The notes: generated from the sequence alone by a model not told the origin. A stretch of DNA of 64,000 nt from Conchocele bisecta (GCA_029237695.1 CM055265.1:220461679-220525678), one strand, 5' to 3'. Shown: positions 26,611 to 39,297, numbered from the stretch's first letter. Translations and numbers: made by a program.

Positions 26611-27649
26611 AGTAATTTTCATAATTTTGAGAACAAAAACACCTCATGTTCACAATTGGACTGGTCTGAAAATCATTTTGTGATTATAGGAATGGGTTGC
26701 AAAATTAACATATCAAAATCCATTTCAGTTATTTAGGGGTGAAATGGTTAATCTGCCAAGGTCTGTCCGTGAATGTGCAAAAAAAACAATGTTTAGCCCT
26801 TCGCGCCGTCGATTACGCACCCCCCTAAATTAATTCCTGCGTGGCCTCATTCCTAATGGGCCTGAAGACAACTAACTATAAACTAACTAACGGTAAACAA
26901 TAATGGTATATTCAGTTTAGGTAGTTATCACCTATCACAATTACCACAACAATCTGCAATAGGAAGTTTGAAAGGACATAAATTACAGTCGGCTGTAATT
27001 ACGTATAATGAGACAAGCCATACCAGTTTGTACCTACTGTCTGTTCCACGTTTTGCTGCCGACAATCTTTAAATCTTCAAAATAGTTAAATGTAATTATT
27101 TGTTCACCAATAAAAGAAATAAAATGTATTTTATGAAATTCCACCAAATATTGATTTTCATATGGGAATTTAACATGGGCGAAAAGGAGATGGATAATCT
27201 GCAGGGCGGGGTGGTGGGGGTGGGAGGGGGTGGGGGGGGGAGGGTCGAAAATAAATTGACTTCGAAATAAATTTGGCTTGAAAATGATGTACATTAAAAA
27301 AAAATTCACATTTAAATCAATATTTGATTGAATTTCATCAAATAAAAAAATTGGGGAGGGTGACTTTTAATAATTAATGACAAACATGAAAATGTGTTGA
27401 TATAACACGAATGCCCCCACCTGCAGCCTTGATAGTAAAATTACATCATTATTAAGAAGCTACTCCCCTCGCCAGCAGCCTTAATAGTAAAATGAACATA
27501 ACTCATCAGCAACCTTGATCTTGGATGTACTGCCTTAACCCTTTCAACCCTAATGTTCCGACCAATCCAATGGTCACAAAATGATTTTCAGATTCGTCCA
27601 TTTATGAAAAGGGGGTGTTTTTGTTCTCAAAAATATTGAAATTACTTTC
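26611..27649. other. intergenic; G-rich tract and dispersed repeat piece
   Basis: It contains a G/T-rich tract at 27200-27245 and, at 26868-26940, a block (CTATAAACTAACTAACGGTA...) repeated at 29667-29745. No gene seen. Confidence 0.4.
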
Positions 27650-27714
27650 AAAAAGTGCAGATCCTGATGAGACTGCTCGTTACGAGCCGGCTCATCTGGA
27701 TCTGTACTTTTTGC
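27650..27714. repeat. GATGAGCCGGCTCGT palindromic repeat, inverted copy
   Basis: AAAAAGTGCAGATCCTGATG through CATCTGGATCTGTACTTTTT, the same family as 26562-26610 and 63493-63548. Confidence 0.7.
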
Positions 27715-28380
27715 ATAAACCGATATAGTGGGATTTCGGGTACAAAGGGTTAAATGCATTTGTGGACGGACGGACCGACGCCCCAAGAAATAGTTCATCG
27801 GCAGCAAAACGTGGACCAGACAGTAGAATGATATCCGATTTGTTATGAAAACTATTTACTGAAACTGTGATATTTTGTGTAAACTACGTCGAAAGTTGCT
27901 GTGAACAATAGATATGGCGCTATTTTACCGATCACCAATACATATCGATCAGTCAATAAGGAAGTCGAGTTAGTTTCATAGCTATATTACAAATATACAT
28001 GTAGTTGCATAGCAATACACAAGGTCGCAAGTATGATTATATAGTATTCATAGGAGATCAGATTGTATTTTGAATAGTGTATTTTAGTTTATTAATAGTG
28101 TCGTATAGCTTCAGTGAGACATTGCTGATCAAGAATATGTTGCACAGTATAACCTCTCTAAACTGGACACCCATACACAGTCTTAATATTTGTGATGCTG
28201 CAAGTTTTGGTTTGTCGGTCCAAGCATCGGCCGGGTGTACCCGTGAGCCCCTGCTCACTTGCTCTAGTATAATAAATACGTATTATCTTAAACCAGTGCA
28301 GAAACATGAATGCATATGCAAATTCGCTCCGCTGTATATACATATATACACGTATATATTTCGCATTCGCAGTCAAGAAC
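27715..28380. other. intergenic, nothing firm
   Basis: A single pogo-like end (ACCTCTCTAAACTGGACACC) lies near 28151. No gene. Confidence 0.35.
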
Positions 28381-28387
28381 ACTACGA

Positions 28388-28732
28388 TACGGAGCCCCAC
28401 ATGGGACATGGATTTTTAGTTATTAATTCGTTCCCACGAAATAACAATTCGTTCCCTCAATTTAACACTTCGTTCCCTCGAATTAACAAATCGTTCCCAC
28501 TATATAGCAATTCGTTTCCTCGAATTAACAATTCGTTCCCTCAATTTAACACTTCGTTCCCCCGAATTAACGGGAACGAATTGTTAATTCGTGGGAACGA
28601 ATTGTTATAGTGTGCGGACAAAATGTTAATTCGAGGGAACGAATTGTTAAATTTAGGGAACGAATTGTTATTTCGTGGGAACGAATTAATAAAAAAATAA
28701 TCTACGTCCCCTGCGGGGGACTCCATATAAAC
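28388..28732. mobile_element. foldback element with GTTCCC/GGGAAC unit arrays, copy 1
   Basis: It is bounded by ACGGAGCCCCACATGGGACA-like and GTCCCCTGCGGGGGACTCC-like ends. The left half is a run of about 20-bp units of type AATTCGTTCCCTCGAATTAACA and the right half a run of the inverse, so the whole folds back. A second copy lies at 54684-55083. Non-coding; open frames through it are repetitive artefacts. Confidence 0.75.
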
Positions 28733-28872
28733 CAGTGCAGAAACATAAATGCATATGCAAATTCGCTCCGATGTATATAGACACGTATCTATTTCGCATT
28801 CGCAGTTCAGGAACACAACGTGACAAACATATTATTATGGAACAAAGCACTTGACGACCCGCCAACAAACAG

Positions 28873-29071
28873 GGGCCCGTTTCTTCGTACGACTAAAATG
28901 TTCGTGATTCCAAATTTAGGATAGTCTGGCAATTTGTATTGATGGATTTACATTTATTGAGCATAGGCTCAATACATGTAAATCCAATAATTGTTTACAA
29001 GAAAGCACAGTTAATGGGAAATTTTGCACTTACGAACATTTTAGTCGTACGAAGTTTAGTGAAACAGGCCC
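28873..29071. mobile_element. GGGCCCGTTTC-ended MITE, copy 1 (~200 bp)
   Basis: The inverted ends read GGGCCCGTTTC...CGTACGACTAAAATGTTCGT and ACGAACATTTTAGTCGTACG...GAAACAGGCCC. A second copy is at 48498-48708. The interior hairpin contains TTTACATTTATTGAGCATAGGC. Non-coding. Confidence 0.8.
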
Positions 29072-30020
29072 AAAGACCTTACAGTGATCTATGTCGTGAT
29101 GTCTGTGTATACCTTGTTCAACATGTACCCAACACACCATCATCATGTTTCGCACTCAATGTGCATTCAAATCCGTGGGTTGCCCACTGTGGTGAGTCAC
29201 GTCACTAAACTGACATGATAAGAAAACGGCTAGTTGCGGGCACGCGATTGTGCATTACTTCAGCCATTGGTAAACACAATTGTGACAATATAAGGCGGAA
29301 TTTAACACAGGTTATACTGTATGTATACGATTGATTGATTTATTGGGGTTTTACCGTTGATATACTTATGTATGTCATCCAATCCTCCAGGGCCAGCCAA
29401 TTTATACGAATATATCCAAGTGGTCACCCATATCCATATACAGTGAAACCTCTCTAAACCGGACACTCTGGAAGGTGCCCATGGTGTCTGGTTTAGAGAG
29501 GTTTAACAGTAGATCAAGCATTGTATTATTCTGAGCCATAGTTGTATGTTATGCGATCACGACCAGACAGTATAACCTGAGATAAATGACCAAGGAACTC
29601 ATCAAAAATAAAATCACAGGCGTGTTTTTGGTGTCCGGTTTAGAGAGGTTCCACTGTATATGTATAGTCAAAGACAACTAACTATAAACTGACGAACGGT
29701 AAACAATAATGGTATATTAAGGTTAGGTAGTTTGCACCTATCCATGGCCCCTGCTGGGCTCCGTATAATCGTATATATTTTTCCTCTAATAGAATGCGAC
29801 ATAAGCACATTGTCACAAACTCCCATATACATGTATTGTGCAATTTGTGGAGCACTGGTTCATGTATTTGTAATTGACTGACAACCAAATACAGTGCAAC
29901 CTCTCTTTAGAGAGGCTCCACTGTAAATCAGACATATTGACACCGCAAAACAGGTATATGTGGTTTGCGATCATGAACAGACGTTATCAACAGCGAGAGG
30001 GTGTCCGGTTTAGAGAGGTT
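29072..30020. other. intergenic with pogo-like hairpins and dispersed repeat piece
   Basis: A full pogo-like hairpin lies at 29441-29510, with single ends at 29630-29660, 29890-29935 and 30000-30018. At 29667-29745 there is a second copy of the 26868-26940 block. No gene. Confidence 0.5.
29441..29510. repeat. pogo/Tigger-like terminal hairpin
   Basis: CAGTGAAACCTCTCTAAACC and its inverse face each other across about 15 bp. Same family as 2141-2210. Confidence 0.6.
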
Positions 30021-31110
30021 AGTTTAGTTTAAACATAGTTTATTGCATAATAAGTACAATGGGCTTGGGCTACAGTACAAGTTCTCACAACATTAGCCCT
30101 TACCCAAGTATTACAACAATACAGCAATTTAACAGCAATGACGATAAGTATTCAGGTATATGTACATGGGTACAGACTAATAATCATGCGGTATATATAA
30201 ATATTTGCATAATGTACGATAAGAAAACTCGGTTAGAAAGAGAGAGAAAAGGTTGATAGTGAGAGAGGCGATTGTGATAAAGAATGAAATATTTATGTGT
30301 CACAAAGTGCATATAATATATAAACTAATCCATCGGTAGATGTGTACTGCAGTTGACTTCAGTGTTCGTTATTATCAGTTGGTAGTAGATGATGTTGGCA
30401 AATGGACAGCATCCGATAGAGCTTGCGTCCCAGGCCACCCATGATGTTACTCAAATATTTTCGTAGTTTTAATATAATCATGTACATCTTAAAAAATAGC
30501 AGTATTGCACTCAGTATTGTCTTCAGGTATGCCATGCAAAAGTATATGCGCGTTTAGAGGATACAAATGTCGCAATAACTGGCGTAAAAGTAGACGCTGC
30601 GCATGATATTTATTACATTCAAAGAAGTAATGTTCTGCATGCTCTACAACTTCACTACATTCGCAGTAGGGAGTTTCTCTGATATGGTTATTGCAAAGAT
30701 CACAATTAAGACTGCTACATTTATTTCGAATTATTTCATGCATAACTGACAACAATCGATCTCCTCTAAATAATATGGTGGTGTATTATATTGAGTATAT
30801 AGTTGTTGGGCGCATGATGTTTTAAAGTGTCTAAGACTATCTACATTTCTCAGTAACGGGTTAGTTTCATTCCAGAGTTGTACCGAAGATGGTATAAACG
30901 ATTGTTTGTATATACTTCCAGTCGTGTAGTGGGGACATTTAAAACAACTTGATTCCTGAGATTGTAACGAGATATATTATTAACAGTGGGTGGAATCAGG
31001 TTAGAAATATAACTAGGTACTTGATTATTGTTGGCTTTGTACATGATCGAAAGCTTTTGAATAATGCGTCGAACAGATAGAAGTTGCCATCCAACTTCTT
31101 GCCTCAAATG
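30021..31110 (-). pseudogene. non-LTR retrotransposon (LINE) 3' remnant
   Basis: On the minus strand the C-terminal end of a LINE reverse-transcriptase ORF is recognisable. The first segment (31107-30850) reads GWQLLSVRRIIQKLSIMYKA, PSYISNLIPPTVNN and SRYNLRNQ. The second (30755-30489), in another frame, reads RNKCSSLNCDLCNNHI with the zinc-knuckle-like CECSEVVEHAEHYFFEC. Both are typical of Jockey/CR1-like elements after the RT domain. The AT-rich sequence down to 30021 probably represents the 3' UTR. The catalytic RT domain is missing (5' truncated), so it is inactive. Confidence 0.75.
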
Positions 31111-31740
31111 ATCTCACTGGGCTGCGACAGCTCGTGACTAGTTGGAGACACAAAATTGCGAGAAAATATGCGAATTAGCGGCAATTTTCACTTGGAATCA
31201 CACTGAATTGGTACTTACGACAAGTTCGCGTATGTCGCACGAATGTCTCCCGGGGACATTTGGGCCAAAATTCGCCGGGAGTTCGCATACATGTCGCGCG
31301 AATGTCGCACTCGCGTGACATTCACGCAACAAAATTGCCAATTGTTTGCACTTGCGACTGTCGCGCGACAGTCACGCGACAGTTATACGTGACAATTGAG
31401 AAATAGTTTTAATCATTTTGTCATCAGATGTCAAGCGCAATTTGTTCGCAATTTATTCGCAATTTTGTCGCTCTCCCAGGGCATTTCGCGCCTCTCTCGC
31501 GCCCGGAATGTCAGATTCTCATTTTCGTCTCCAATCAATCACAATTTAGTTTCATAGGTCGCCAACCCCTCACAAAGTTGTCTCACATTTTTCGCACTTT
31601 CCGACTCACGGAAACTAAATTGAGAAGGGTTCGAGACTGGTTCTAGACACCCGCGACGACTTTGTGACTATTTTGAGAGAAAATGTGTCGCGCGAAATTT
31701 TTGAACATGTTCAAAATTCCAGCGACACGAGAGTGTGCCA
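31111..31740. repeat. CpG-rich block with reiterated TCGCGCGAC words
   Basis: TCGCACGAAT, TCGCGCGAATGTCGCAC and CTGTCGCGCGACAGTCACGC-type words recur in direct and inverted form. No coding signal. It may be a degenerate foldback or a local unmethylated CpG-rich repeat. Confidence 0.45.
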
Positions 31741-32875
31741 CTCACCTAAAAACACATCTTGGTATTTCATTAGAATTGTTTCCAAGGCGGTTCACGGGCT
31801 TTGATGATGCAATTACTACATGCAATGGAGAGTGGTTTGGGCTGTGATGGTCTCCAATTTCAGCCCCATTATCGGGACTGCACATGAACATGTATGAACT
31901 AGCAGTTATATAATATACGCCATAATATTGTTACTGGTAAAGTCTGGACTATAGCTGGTCGATAGGACCTGTCGAAACCTAGAGGTTGACTCGTAGGGCA
32001 TCACAAACAATATCTTTCTTGTTTATCTGTTTATGCACATCCGGCTAAAATGCATGTTATCTCATCTCATGTGTTTAATCTGTATCAGTATCACTCCTCA
32101 AGTGATGTATGCGCTGTTATCGCTTATTTGAATGACTCGATGGGGCCGTTCGTCTACGTTGGGGGGCAGCACGTGCATTCGAGATGATGTAACAAAATAT
32201 CATTGTTACTTCAATGGTGGGAAAATATAGCTACAGATTTGGCATGAAATGAGTTAACTACAACCAACTACAAGCGTACACTATTTCATACAAGTTTGTC
32301 GTGCCTGTTCATGCGTAATTTTCAATACATTCGGTAAAATACGGAAGATGCTCTCACACGTGAGTGCCAGTGACTTGTGTAGGCATCCATATATATTGGT
32401 GACAGCGCATATCCAGGTTCCATCTCTGATAGGTATCCATCTGTAGATGGAAATCTTCTGGGCTAGTTGCTGCATAATTGCTGGTGAAATTACAATGTAA
32501 AAACAACTAGTGTTGTCTCCTCAACACATGATTGTCCCAAACGGTTTTACCCCATCTCATGCTAGATTCATTGTCACATTATCAAATTTATTACAATATG
32601 TTATTTCAGTTTTCTCTTTGTTTTTCATTAGAGGTGTGTGCTAATACTATGCTTACTTTAGTAAAGTGAACACTATATATTTACACATAAACACTTGTCC
32701 TACAAATTATAAATGCTATACATCATACGTATGAGCCGCGTCGCGCGAAAATGTAACTTATGGTGAAAATGACGACGTTATCGAGAAACTGACGTCGGAA
32801 ACGTCGCTTCCATATACGCTTTTGACATAGCTGACGCCGTTGTTGACACCTGGTAATGACAAACGATATATAGAG
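31741..32875. other. intergenic, nothing recognised
   Basis: A short TTTCATTAGAATTGTTTCC near 31770 resembles one arm of the hairpin at 51961-52026. No gene. Confidence 0.35.
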
Positions 32876-33270
32876 AATACCAGGCTAGTGTCTTTTGATA
32901 TCAAGTTTATCAGGCAAGCTAGGAAACGCGTAGGAATTCCGAGGCTTGCCGAGGAATTCCTACCGTTTCCGAGCCGAGCCTGATAAACTTGATATCAAAA
33001 TACACTAGCCTGGTATTCTATTTATCAGGTAACGTTGTATGCTCGAAAATGACATGTGATGACGTCGTATTCTATGAACAGAACGCCGACTTGTCTACGT
33101 TGCGTCATTACACTGACGTCATTCGGTAACGGCACGTGACGTCATCCGACCAATGGAACATCAGTTTTCACTTCGTTGTAACCCGGATATTTATATCAGG
33201 GCGATGCCTAATACAACAATATGTTATCAGTCAGTACGTATTCGGTCAATACAGGGCAGGTTACCTGATA
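32876..33270. mobile_element. foldback element family F2 (same architecture as F1)
   Basis: A long hairpin (32880-33022, arms ATACCAGGCTAGTGT... and inverse, centre CGAGGCTTGCCGAG) is followed by TTTATCAGGTAAC (33020s) paired with GTTACCTGATAAA at about 33258-33270. The two-hairpin plan and the flanking AGAGAATA/TATTCTATTTAT match family F1, but the arm sequences differ. Confidence 0.7.
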
Positions 33271-33563
33271 AAAGTGTATTATCGTATGCTAGTCGGTGTA
33301 CCATTAGCGAAACAAACCAACTGTATGTAGACCATTGACTCTTCTACCATTTTGTGCCAAAATATAAATTTACGTTCTCAGGGTTGTTATGAAAATAAAT
33401 GATCAGAAACGAGTAATGTTCATTAGCATATGAGCAGATAGTGTCGGCAGTCCAGTTCGCGTATGGACCCGATAAATGTGGGTTGTTTTTATTTGTGTTA
33501 GTATATCGCTTACCGAGATTTTACATATGTACAGTAGATATGTGATATATGGATAAAATGTTT

Positions 33564-33826
33564 TTATCCCGTCAACACAGTGCATATGTGCCGTGAAACA
33601 CGGTGCCGTGAAACATTTTTGATATCCAGTCAATACTATTTTTGCATTTTACAGCCATGTGTAGGTGTTGGCGGGATAAATAGAATAGTAGGTTAGTGCC
33701 GTGAATGGGAAACAATATCTGGCGCGGCATGGAAACGGGATTTGCTCGGCAGAGCCTCGCCCATCCCGTTTCCTGAGCCTTGCCAGATATGTTTTCCCAT
33801 TCACGGCACTAACCTACTATTCTCTA
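33564..33826 (-). mobile_element. foldback/MITE family F1, copy 2 (inverted)
   Basis: TTATCCCGTCAACACA, doubled TTTCACGGCAC, and the long hairpin with arms GGTTAGTGCCGTGAATGGGA and inverse. It matches 1752-2054 and 61929-62234 in reverse orientation. Confidence 0.75.
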
Positions 33827-34980
33827 TATTTAATGCTAGTGTGAAGTTCAAAAAACGTACATGTAGTCGTAAACGTTACAGTACACGTACACTTGCTTAA
33901 TAAGCGTATCTGTTGATGATTTAATTTCATTTATGTGTGTCAGATTGCATTTAGTGAATACAATTTCGTATTTTGTAAACTCTTACCTGTATCATAACGT
34001 TGGCATTCGACGTTGCTACAACATTTGCATAAAACGTTAAGATAAACATGATTTATTACACTCTTGAAAATTATGTGAACGGGCTTCGCTGTGAGAGAAA
34101 ACACGTAATCAACTCCTTACAAATAATACACCGTGAAGAGAACACCCGTAATTACGCGTCTGTTGTCTTGGAAACCACGAGCTACCATGCAAAATGTTGA
34201 ATTTTTATTACAGTCAAAATAAAGTTATTTGATAATTTGGAAAGGGCCTCGATTAATCTAGAATAGTAATGTGATTGAACACATTCCAACCATGCACTAA
34301 AATATATCTGGCTCATAGAAACAGCTGAGTAATTTGGATTTCAAAAAGTTTACATGACGTCACAGTTGACGTCACACAACGTAACGTCAAAACGCTGGAA
34401 AACACGTCATTGTATAACTGAGCGCCGATGTGCGATTTCCAACGTTAGACTCAAACTAACGTTACGTCGGAAATCCCTGTTTTCTGACGTCACCATGTGG
34501 AGCAGACGTTTCAGAATGGAGTCGCTCAACGGCTAACGTCAATTTCTGTGGCACACTTAGCTGGGAAACCGAGAGTGGGCGATTTCTTAGATCTAAATAG
34601 AAACTTTACATATAGTTTGATCATTGATTTTAGTATGATTCATGAGCTCTTGTGTCTTTATATAATGCATTAATTGATGGATACTGACTACATAACTGAG
34701 TATGCCTACCGAATCGTTTCTACGTTTGACAAACGTTTTGGATTCAGGAAGGAACGTAAAGTACGTAGGCATACATAGTGTTTCTGTCACCACATACTAG
34801 TTTAGCATATTTATTTTGTTACAACGTGAAAATAAACTGTTAAATAATTAATATTTTGTCTGAAAATTCGATTTGAGGTGGATTTAACAAGGTTGTCTAC
34901 ACATTACTACAGTAACCGAGAGGAGTTGCTTCCCATAATTATACAATACGGTTTTCTTCCCTAGTCGATCGGTAAAAGGT
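33827..34980. other. intergenic, nothing recognised
   Basis: Several ACGTCA words (CRE-like half sites) cluster at 34355-34545. No gene could be supported. Confidence 0.35.
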
Positions 34981-34989
34981 GGCCGAGTC

Positions 34990-35050
34990 TGGATAGCCGA
35001 GTGGTTTTGTGCTGGATTAATACACGAACGTCCCAGAGTTCAAACCGCGG
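34990..35050 (+). repeat. tRNA-like SINE-type fragment
   Basis: TGGATAGCCGAGTGGTTTTG (about 34992-35011) has an A box matching TRGCnnAGTGG, and GAGTTCAAACC (about 35037-35047) a B box at normal tRNA spacing. Acceptor and T stems do not pair, so it is a tRNA-derived relic, not a functional tRNA. Confidence 0.45.
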
Positions 35051-35767
35051 TAACTGCAAATATTTGTGTCTGTTTATTACCCAATTTAAATGTAACATGA
35101 ATGTTCACACCTGTAGTTTTAACAGTTGTGCTTTCTAATTTAAAAATAAAAACCATAAATTATGTACACAATTAACATAATCATTAAATGGCCGGAGCAA
35201 TGGGATAATTATCACTCGGACCTGGCAACACTGTAGAGGCAGACCAGCCACCGCCGCATTTCCAACGAGTCAACACTGTTTGTCACTCATTAGCAGCTAC
35301 AAATGTGTTGTCCATTTGGAGGAGTTATGACCACTCGGCCGAGTTCCGTGAAATATATATGAAAAATAATGTTGATTTGGAGTATAACAGAGAAGTATTT
35401 GTACGCCGGGACAAGTGAACATGTGTCATCAGATATTGCAAACAGTGTTGACCAAGATCAACTGCGCCGCCTTCAATACGGGAATTTGGTGTTTACTCCT
35501 TGATATTGCATAGCGTTAACAGCCAGGCGCGGATCCAGGTTTTTGGGTTAGGGGGTGGGGGGGGGGACTTGTTAATTGAACTTATGATTTCTACCTATTC
35601 ACGTCATTTATTTGGGTAATTACAATTAATAAACGCCGTCAATCTCCGCCGCCCTCTCAACGGCAATTATTGATTTTTTTATTGTTGAAAAAAATACTCG
35701 TGACAGCTGCATTATGCTGCATTAGAGGTCATTTATTTTTATAAATAATGTACGTACGAATGGCGTA
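35051..35767. other. intergenic, nothing recognised
   Basis: A G-rich tract lies at 35548-35567. No gene. Confidence 0.4.
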
Positions 35768-36070
35768 GATTCTAGATCCATGCCAAACACGGGGTCATGT
35801 GATTCGGGATTTCCATGAGTTATTTCCCCTTTTTTGACGGAACCATCTACTTTCACTTTCGAAATCTCACACCCACATCAAGTCGCACCCAGAAATGTTA
35901 ACCTACATGTGTAGAGCATGCAAATAATATAATAAAATGTTTGGCACAGATATATCTTTCCTGCAGCATCTGTTTTATTTATCTCTCTGTCATAATAATA
36001 ACAATCAATGTCGTTGTCCTGAGAATTTACCCCTTGTTGCTAAGCTGTACCCGGACTGGTTTACGGTCAC
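35768..36070. repeat. dispersed repeat, copy 2 of 1260-1560
   Basis: Same order of landmarks as copy 1 (TTCTAGATCCATGCCAAACA; TCTCTGTCATAATAATAACA; TTGTTGCTAAGCTGTACC). Confidence 0.65.
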
Positions 36071-36109
36071 ATTATTTATTGGCCGACTTAGTGTATACGG
36101 TTATGTAGA

Positions 36110-36260
36110 TTTGCTTTTTTTTTTTGCTACATTCTTGTAACCAATGTTTTTTTGTCATCTTTAGAGCACGAAGAACAAAACTGGGGTTGGTTCCATTTTA
36201 TTTTGGCAATTATTTTGGCCGCCATCTTGATTTCAAAATGGCCGCCCTGAAATCATATCC
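36110..36260. repeat. dispersed GGTTGGTTCCATTTT / GCCGCCATCTT block
   Basis: CTACATTCTTGTAACC, GAGCACGAAGAACAAA, GGTTGGTTCCATTTT and GGCCGCCATCTTGATTTC occur in this order here and at 43475-43615, about 85 percent alike. Parts recur at 43730-43920 and, inverted, at 51508-51545. Confidence 0.65.
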
Positions 36261-37334
36261 AACTTTCGCGGCCACCTTACCTGTAGAAAGTCTGCATCAG
36301 TAGCGACGAGTTTTATATGTAATTATATAGGAGACTTACCATTTCTTACGTAACTTTTAAACTACACAACCGATTAAAATGCACAAGTCACATTTTAAAC
36401 TTCAATTATTGTACTTTATGATGATGTTTTGATCGTGTTTTTAAAATAAAAATATTTTGGTCGTTTTTAGCTTTAAACATAGACGGTAGTTTTTATATGA
36501 TTGATATAGCACATTATGATTTTTCTTCTCAATTTTCGTTGGAAAAATTGCAAAATCTCTTTTTATAAGAATAGTGACAAAACATGCACAGGTATTTTCA
36601 ATTAGCTCATTCATTTCTCTATCTATTGATATACAAATTATGTTTCTAAGTTAATATTAATTTGGTCATTTTTAGATAATAATAATGACACCATCTGTTT
36701 TCATTTTCCAGTTATCGTATCACGGAAATGTTCGGCAATTTCCGTGATATTCGTTGAAACGGGCACCTGCTTACGGTGCTTAGCGGCGCTGGGACGATTG
36801 TATGTTACCCGAGGCATGACCGTGTTGTCGGTAAAAGTATTTGTGAACAAAGTAACCAAATTAGACTTTGATTTTCACGTACTTTGAAGCTAATAATTGG
36901 AGACGAGTGTGTTTTTCACCGAAATATTAATCGCTCATTTTAAACACTGTTTATCTAACAAATTACACCGTTAATCCAAAACTAACGTCATGTTTGCGAA
37001 TTAAAAGCAGCTAATTAGAAACTGCCGTGCAAACTGCGATTTGCGTTTTTCTAGATGCCGACAAGACTACTCAAGTAAGAGACAATTTTTCACACGTCTG
37101 TATCTTCATACAGACATACGATCTATGGTAGCAGGCATGGCTTCATCTCGTTCTAATGTTAGCTACAAAATTCTAAATGAAGGACATGCGCTGTTGCTCC
37201 TCTGTGGGCGTTGGATTTGCCCATATCACGTGGATCCGTCTCTGCTTGGTCTGTCTTGCCTCGTCCAACCCTCTAATAGCATTAGCAGGTAATATAACAA
37301 TGTAACGGCTGAGTATCCATATATCATGTGCACG
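36261..37334. other. intergenic; hairpin at 36717-36755 only
   Basis: TATCACGGAAATGTTCGGCAATTTCCGTGATA is a short perfect-arm hairpin. An open stretch at 37124-37288 ends at a plausible splice donor (AGCAG|GTAATA), but no protein family was recognised and it is not called. Confidence 0.35.
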
Positions 37335-37565
37335 CACACTCGGCCCTCTTCACGGTCTGACATATCGGCATTGTGCAATAGGAGAATGAACTAATTAGGT
37401 TAAACTCACCGCCTCATCGTCTCCTTCATTTAATGCACATATTTCGACTGTATCGCATATATTAGTAAATTCGGAAACAAATGGGCCAACGGCCATTGGC
37501 CTGATCATTTACGGGCACATGCCCGGGTATGGAAGGTCTTCGAGCCATTTCACACCCTTAAATAT
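37335..37565. repeat. dispersed repeat, second copy of 24600-24855
   Basis: Shares GAGAATGAACTAATTAGG, CTCCTTCATTTAATGCACAT and the terminal CACCCTTAAATATAAGA. Confidence 0.65.
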
Positions 37566-38450
37566 AAGAATACAATACATTATGTTTTGCCTCGACAAAA
37601 GAAGACGTCCACTTTAAGCTAGCCATTAATTCTTGAGGACACCTACCACGTTGAACGACTAATTTACAGAGGAAAAGAAAAGCACGGGAATGTAAGTATA
37701 ATATTGTTATTTCTTCCTTTCTTTTGCTATGAATATACGCCAATTGATTGCGTTTCCTACTCATTGTAAATAGTGTGCTAGTCCAAATACTTTGAGGTTG
37801 ACATTCATCCGGTCTGATCATACTTTAATCTGTACACTAGTAGTACAGACTGTGACAAATTATAGAATATTGAGTCCCAGTACAGACTAAATAACGTACA
37901 GTAAAAGCCCTGATCAGATTGTACTGGGACACAGTATTGTATAATTTGTCCCAGGATTCTGCTACCGCCCCACTCGCGGCTGTGCAAGTAGTCAAAACTT
38001 CACAGCGAACAGTGCAAACCCTGATCAGACTCGTGTTCATGTACATTACAGTGATTACAAAACAGCATACATTTTTTGTTGATTTATTGCAGCTCATTGT
38101 GTACCTTTATGGAGCATAATCAAATATTTTTCGCAATTATGTAATTGTCAATATTGCAGCTAGAAGTAATTTATATAATTTTCACTTGTTGTTCTGTGTT
38201 CAGTATACAGCTATAAATAATTATCGGTAACATGGTAATTATAATTTACTTTTTTTTGTCTAAGATATAAATATTGGTCAACTATGCAGTATGAGATTAT
38301 CTATGCTGGTTGAAAATCTGTATATCGCTCGTTTCTCTTGATAACCTATCCTATATTGTTTTATTACGTTAAATTCAGGGCAATATTAACGGGATTTAAA
38401 TATATCATATCGGTACTCCTTTAAATAATATTTGTAAATTTTAAATGTTA
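37566..38450. other. intergenic, nothing recognised
   Basis: Contains repeated TACAGACT and CTGATCAGA words near 37840-38025. No gene. Confidence 0.35.
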
Positions 38451-38522
38451 TACCTCAAGATAAACCTGAAGATAAACTGGATTAGTTGTTACTGATGAAA
38501 CTAATCCTGTTTATCTTGAGGT
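38451..38522. repeat. foldback hairpin with TACCTCAAGATAAAC arms
   Basis: ACCTCAAGATAAACnTG...GGATTAG and its inverse CTAATCCTGTTTATCTTGAGGT, arms about 25 bp with a small slip. Confidence 0.75.
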
Positions 38523-38877
38523 AAATCACATTAATTTTACACATCAGCGTCCAATTTTTGGCCTGTGTACAGCCTTGTATATTGTCAGCTAAAACAATCA
38601 ATATTACGCTTCTCCAAATGGGGACAGGTGCACGAGAAAACGTGCCCTGTTTGCAATTCCCACATACAATATGCTTACCAAATAATGTTTTATTTCAACG
38701 TTAAAATTAAAATACCTGGGATACCATCGATTTTGTTAGTCATTTAACCATATATATGTTGATGAAATTGAAGCATTTCAAACACCGACCAGTATTAGTT
38801 AACTGATGGGTGAGGAAGTCAACATGCCAAACATGTTGGTTTTCATGTGCATGCGCTACTTGTTGTTTTGACTGGCT

Positions 38878-39297
38878 ATGCTGGACACTGGTAAACAAAA
38901 GAAATCTTTTGCAATATTTTCAAATATACACCAGTTCATCACACACTTTCTGCGATTAGGTGAAAAGAAGAGAGAAGGTTTTCATCCCAAAAACATAACC
39001 CCATACATGCACGTCCTTCTCTATTACGTACCAATGTTTCTGAGTCGCTACGGTAGCCTTTTGATGTGTTCGGGTCAAGGCGTGGAGAAAACAAATGACA
39101 TTCTAAAGAGGATACATCAAGGAAAATCGAATAAGTTGGATGCGACAACCGAAGCACTTCTGGTTCGAAAGAGGATTGAACTCGGACACGTTACAGACTT
39201 GGCTAGAGCGAAACGTAAATATGAGAAAAAGAAAGACGAATACTGGACAAATGAAATTTCGCAATCGACAGATGAAAGAAAAACGGATTGCAGATGA
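38878..39297 (+). pseudogene. fragment of a transposon-associated protein (SGQGVEK motif)
   Basis: This is an open frame of 139 codons. It contains ITPYMHVLLYYVPMFLSRYG followed by CSGQGVEKTNDILKRIHQGK, and a basic coiled-coil tail (LARAKRKYEKKKDEYW). I recognise the combination of a PYMH...YVP box with GQGVEK-ND as part of proteins found in many copies in cnidarian and mollusc genomes and thought to be transposon-derived. The N-terminus is missing upstream (no continuing frame found) and the frame ends shortly after the tail, so it is a fragment. Function unknown. Confidence 0.55.

Noticed and set aside
28077..28610. 177-codon frame ending in repeated SFPRINNSFPQFNTSFPRI
   Set aside because: Translation of the GTTCCC unit array of a foldback element.
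37124..37288. Open stretch ending at a possible splice donor (AGCAG|GTAATA)
   Set aside because: No recognised protein family on either strand and no second copy; insufficient support for an exon.
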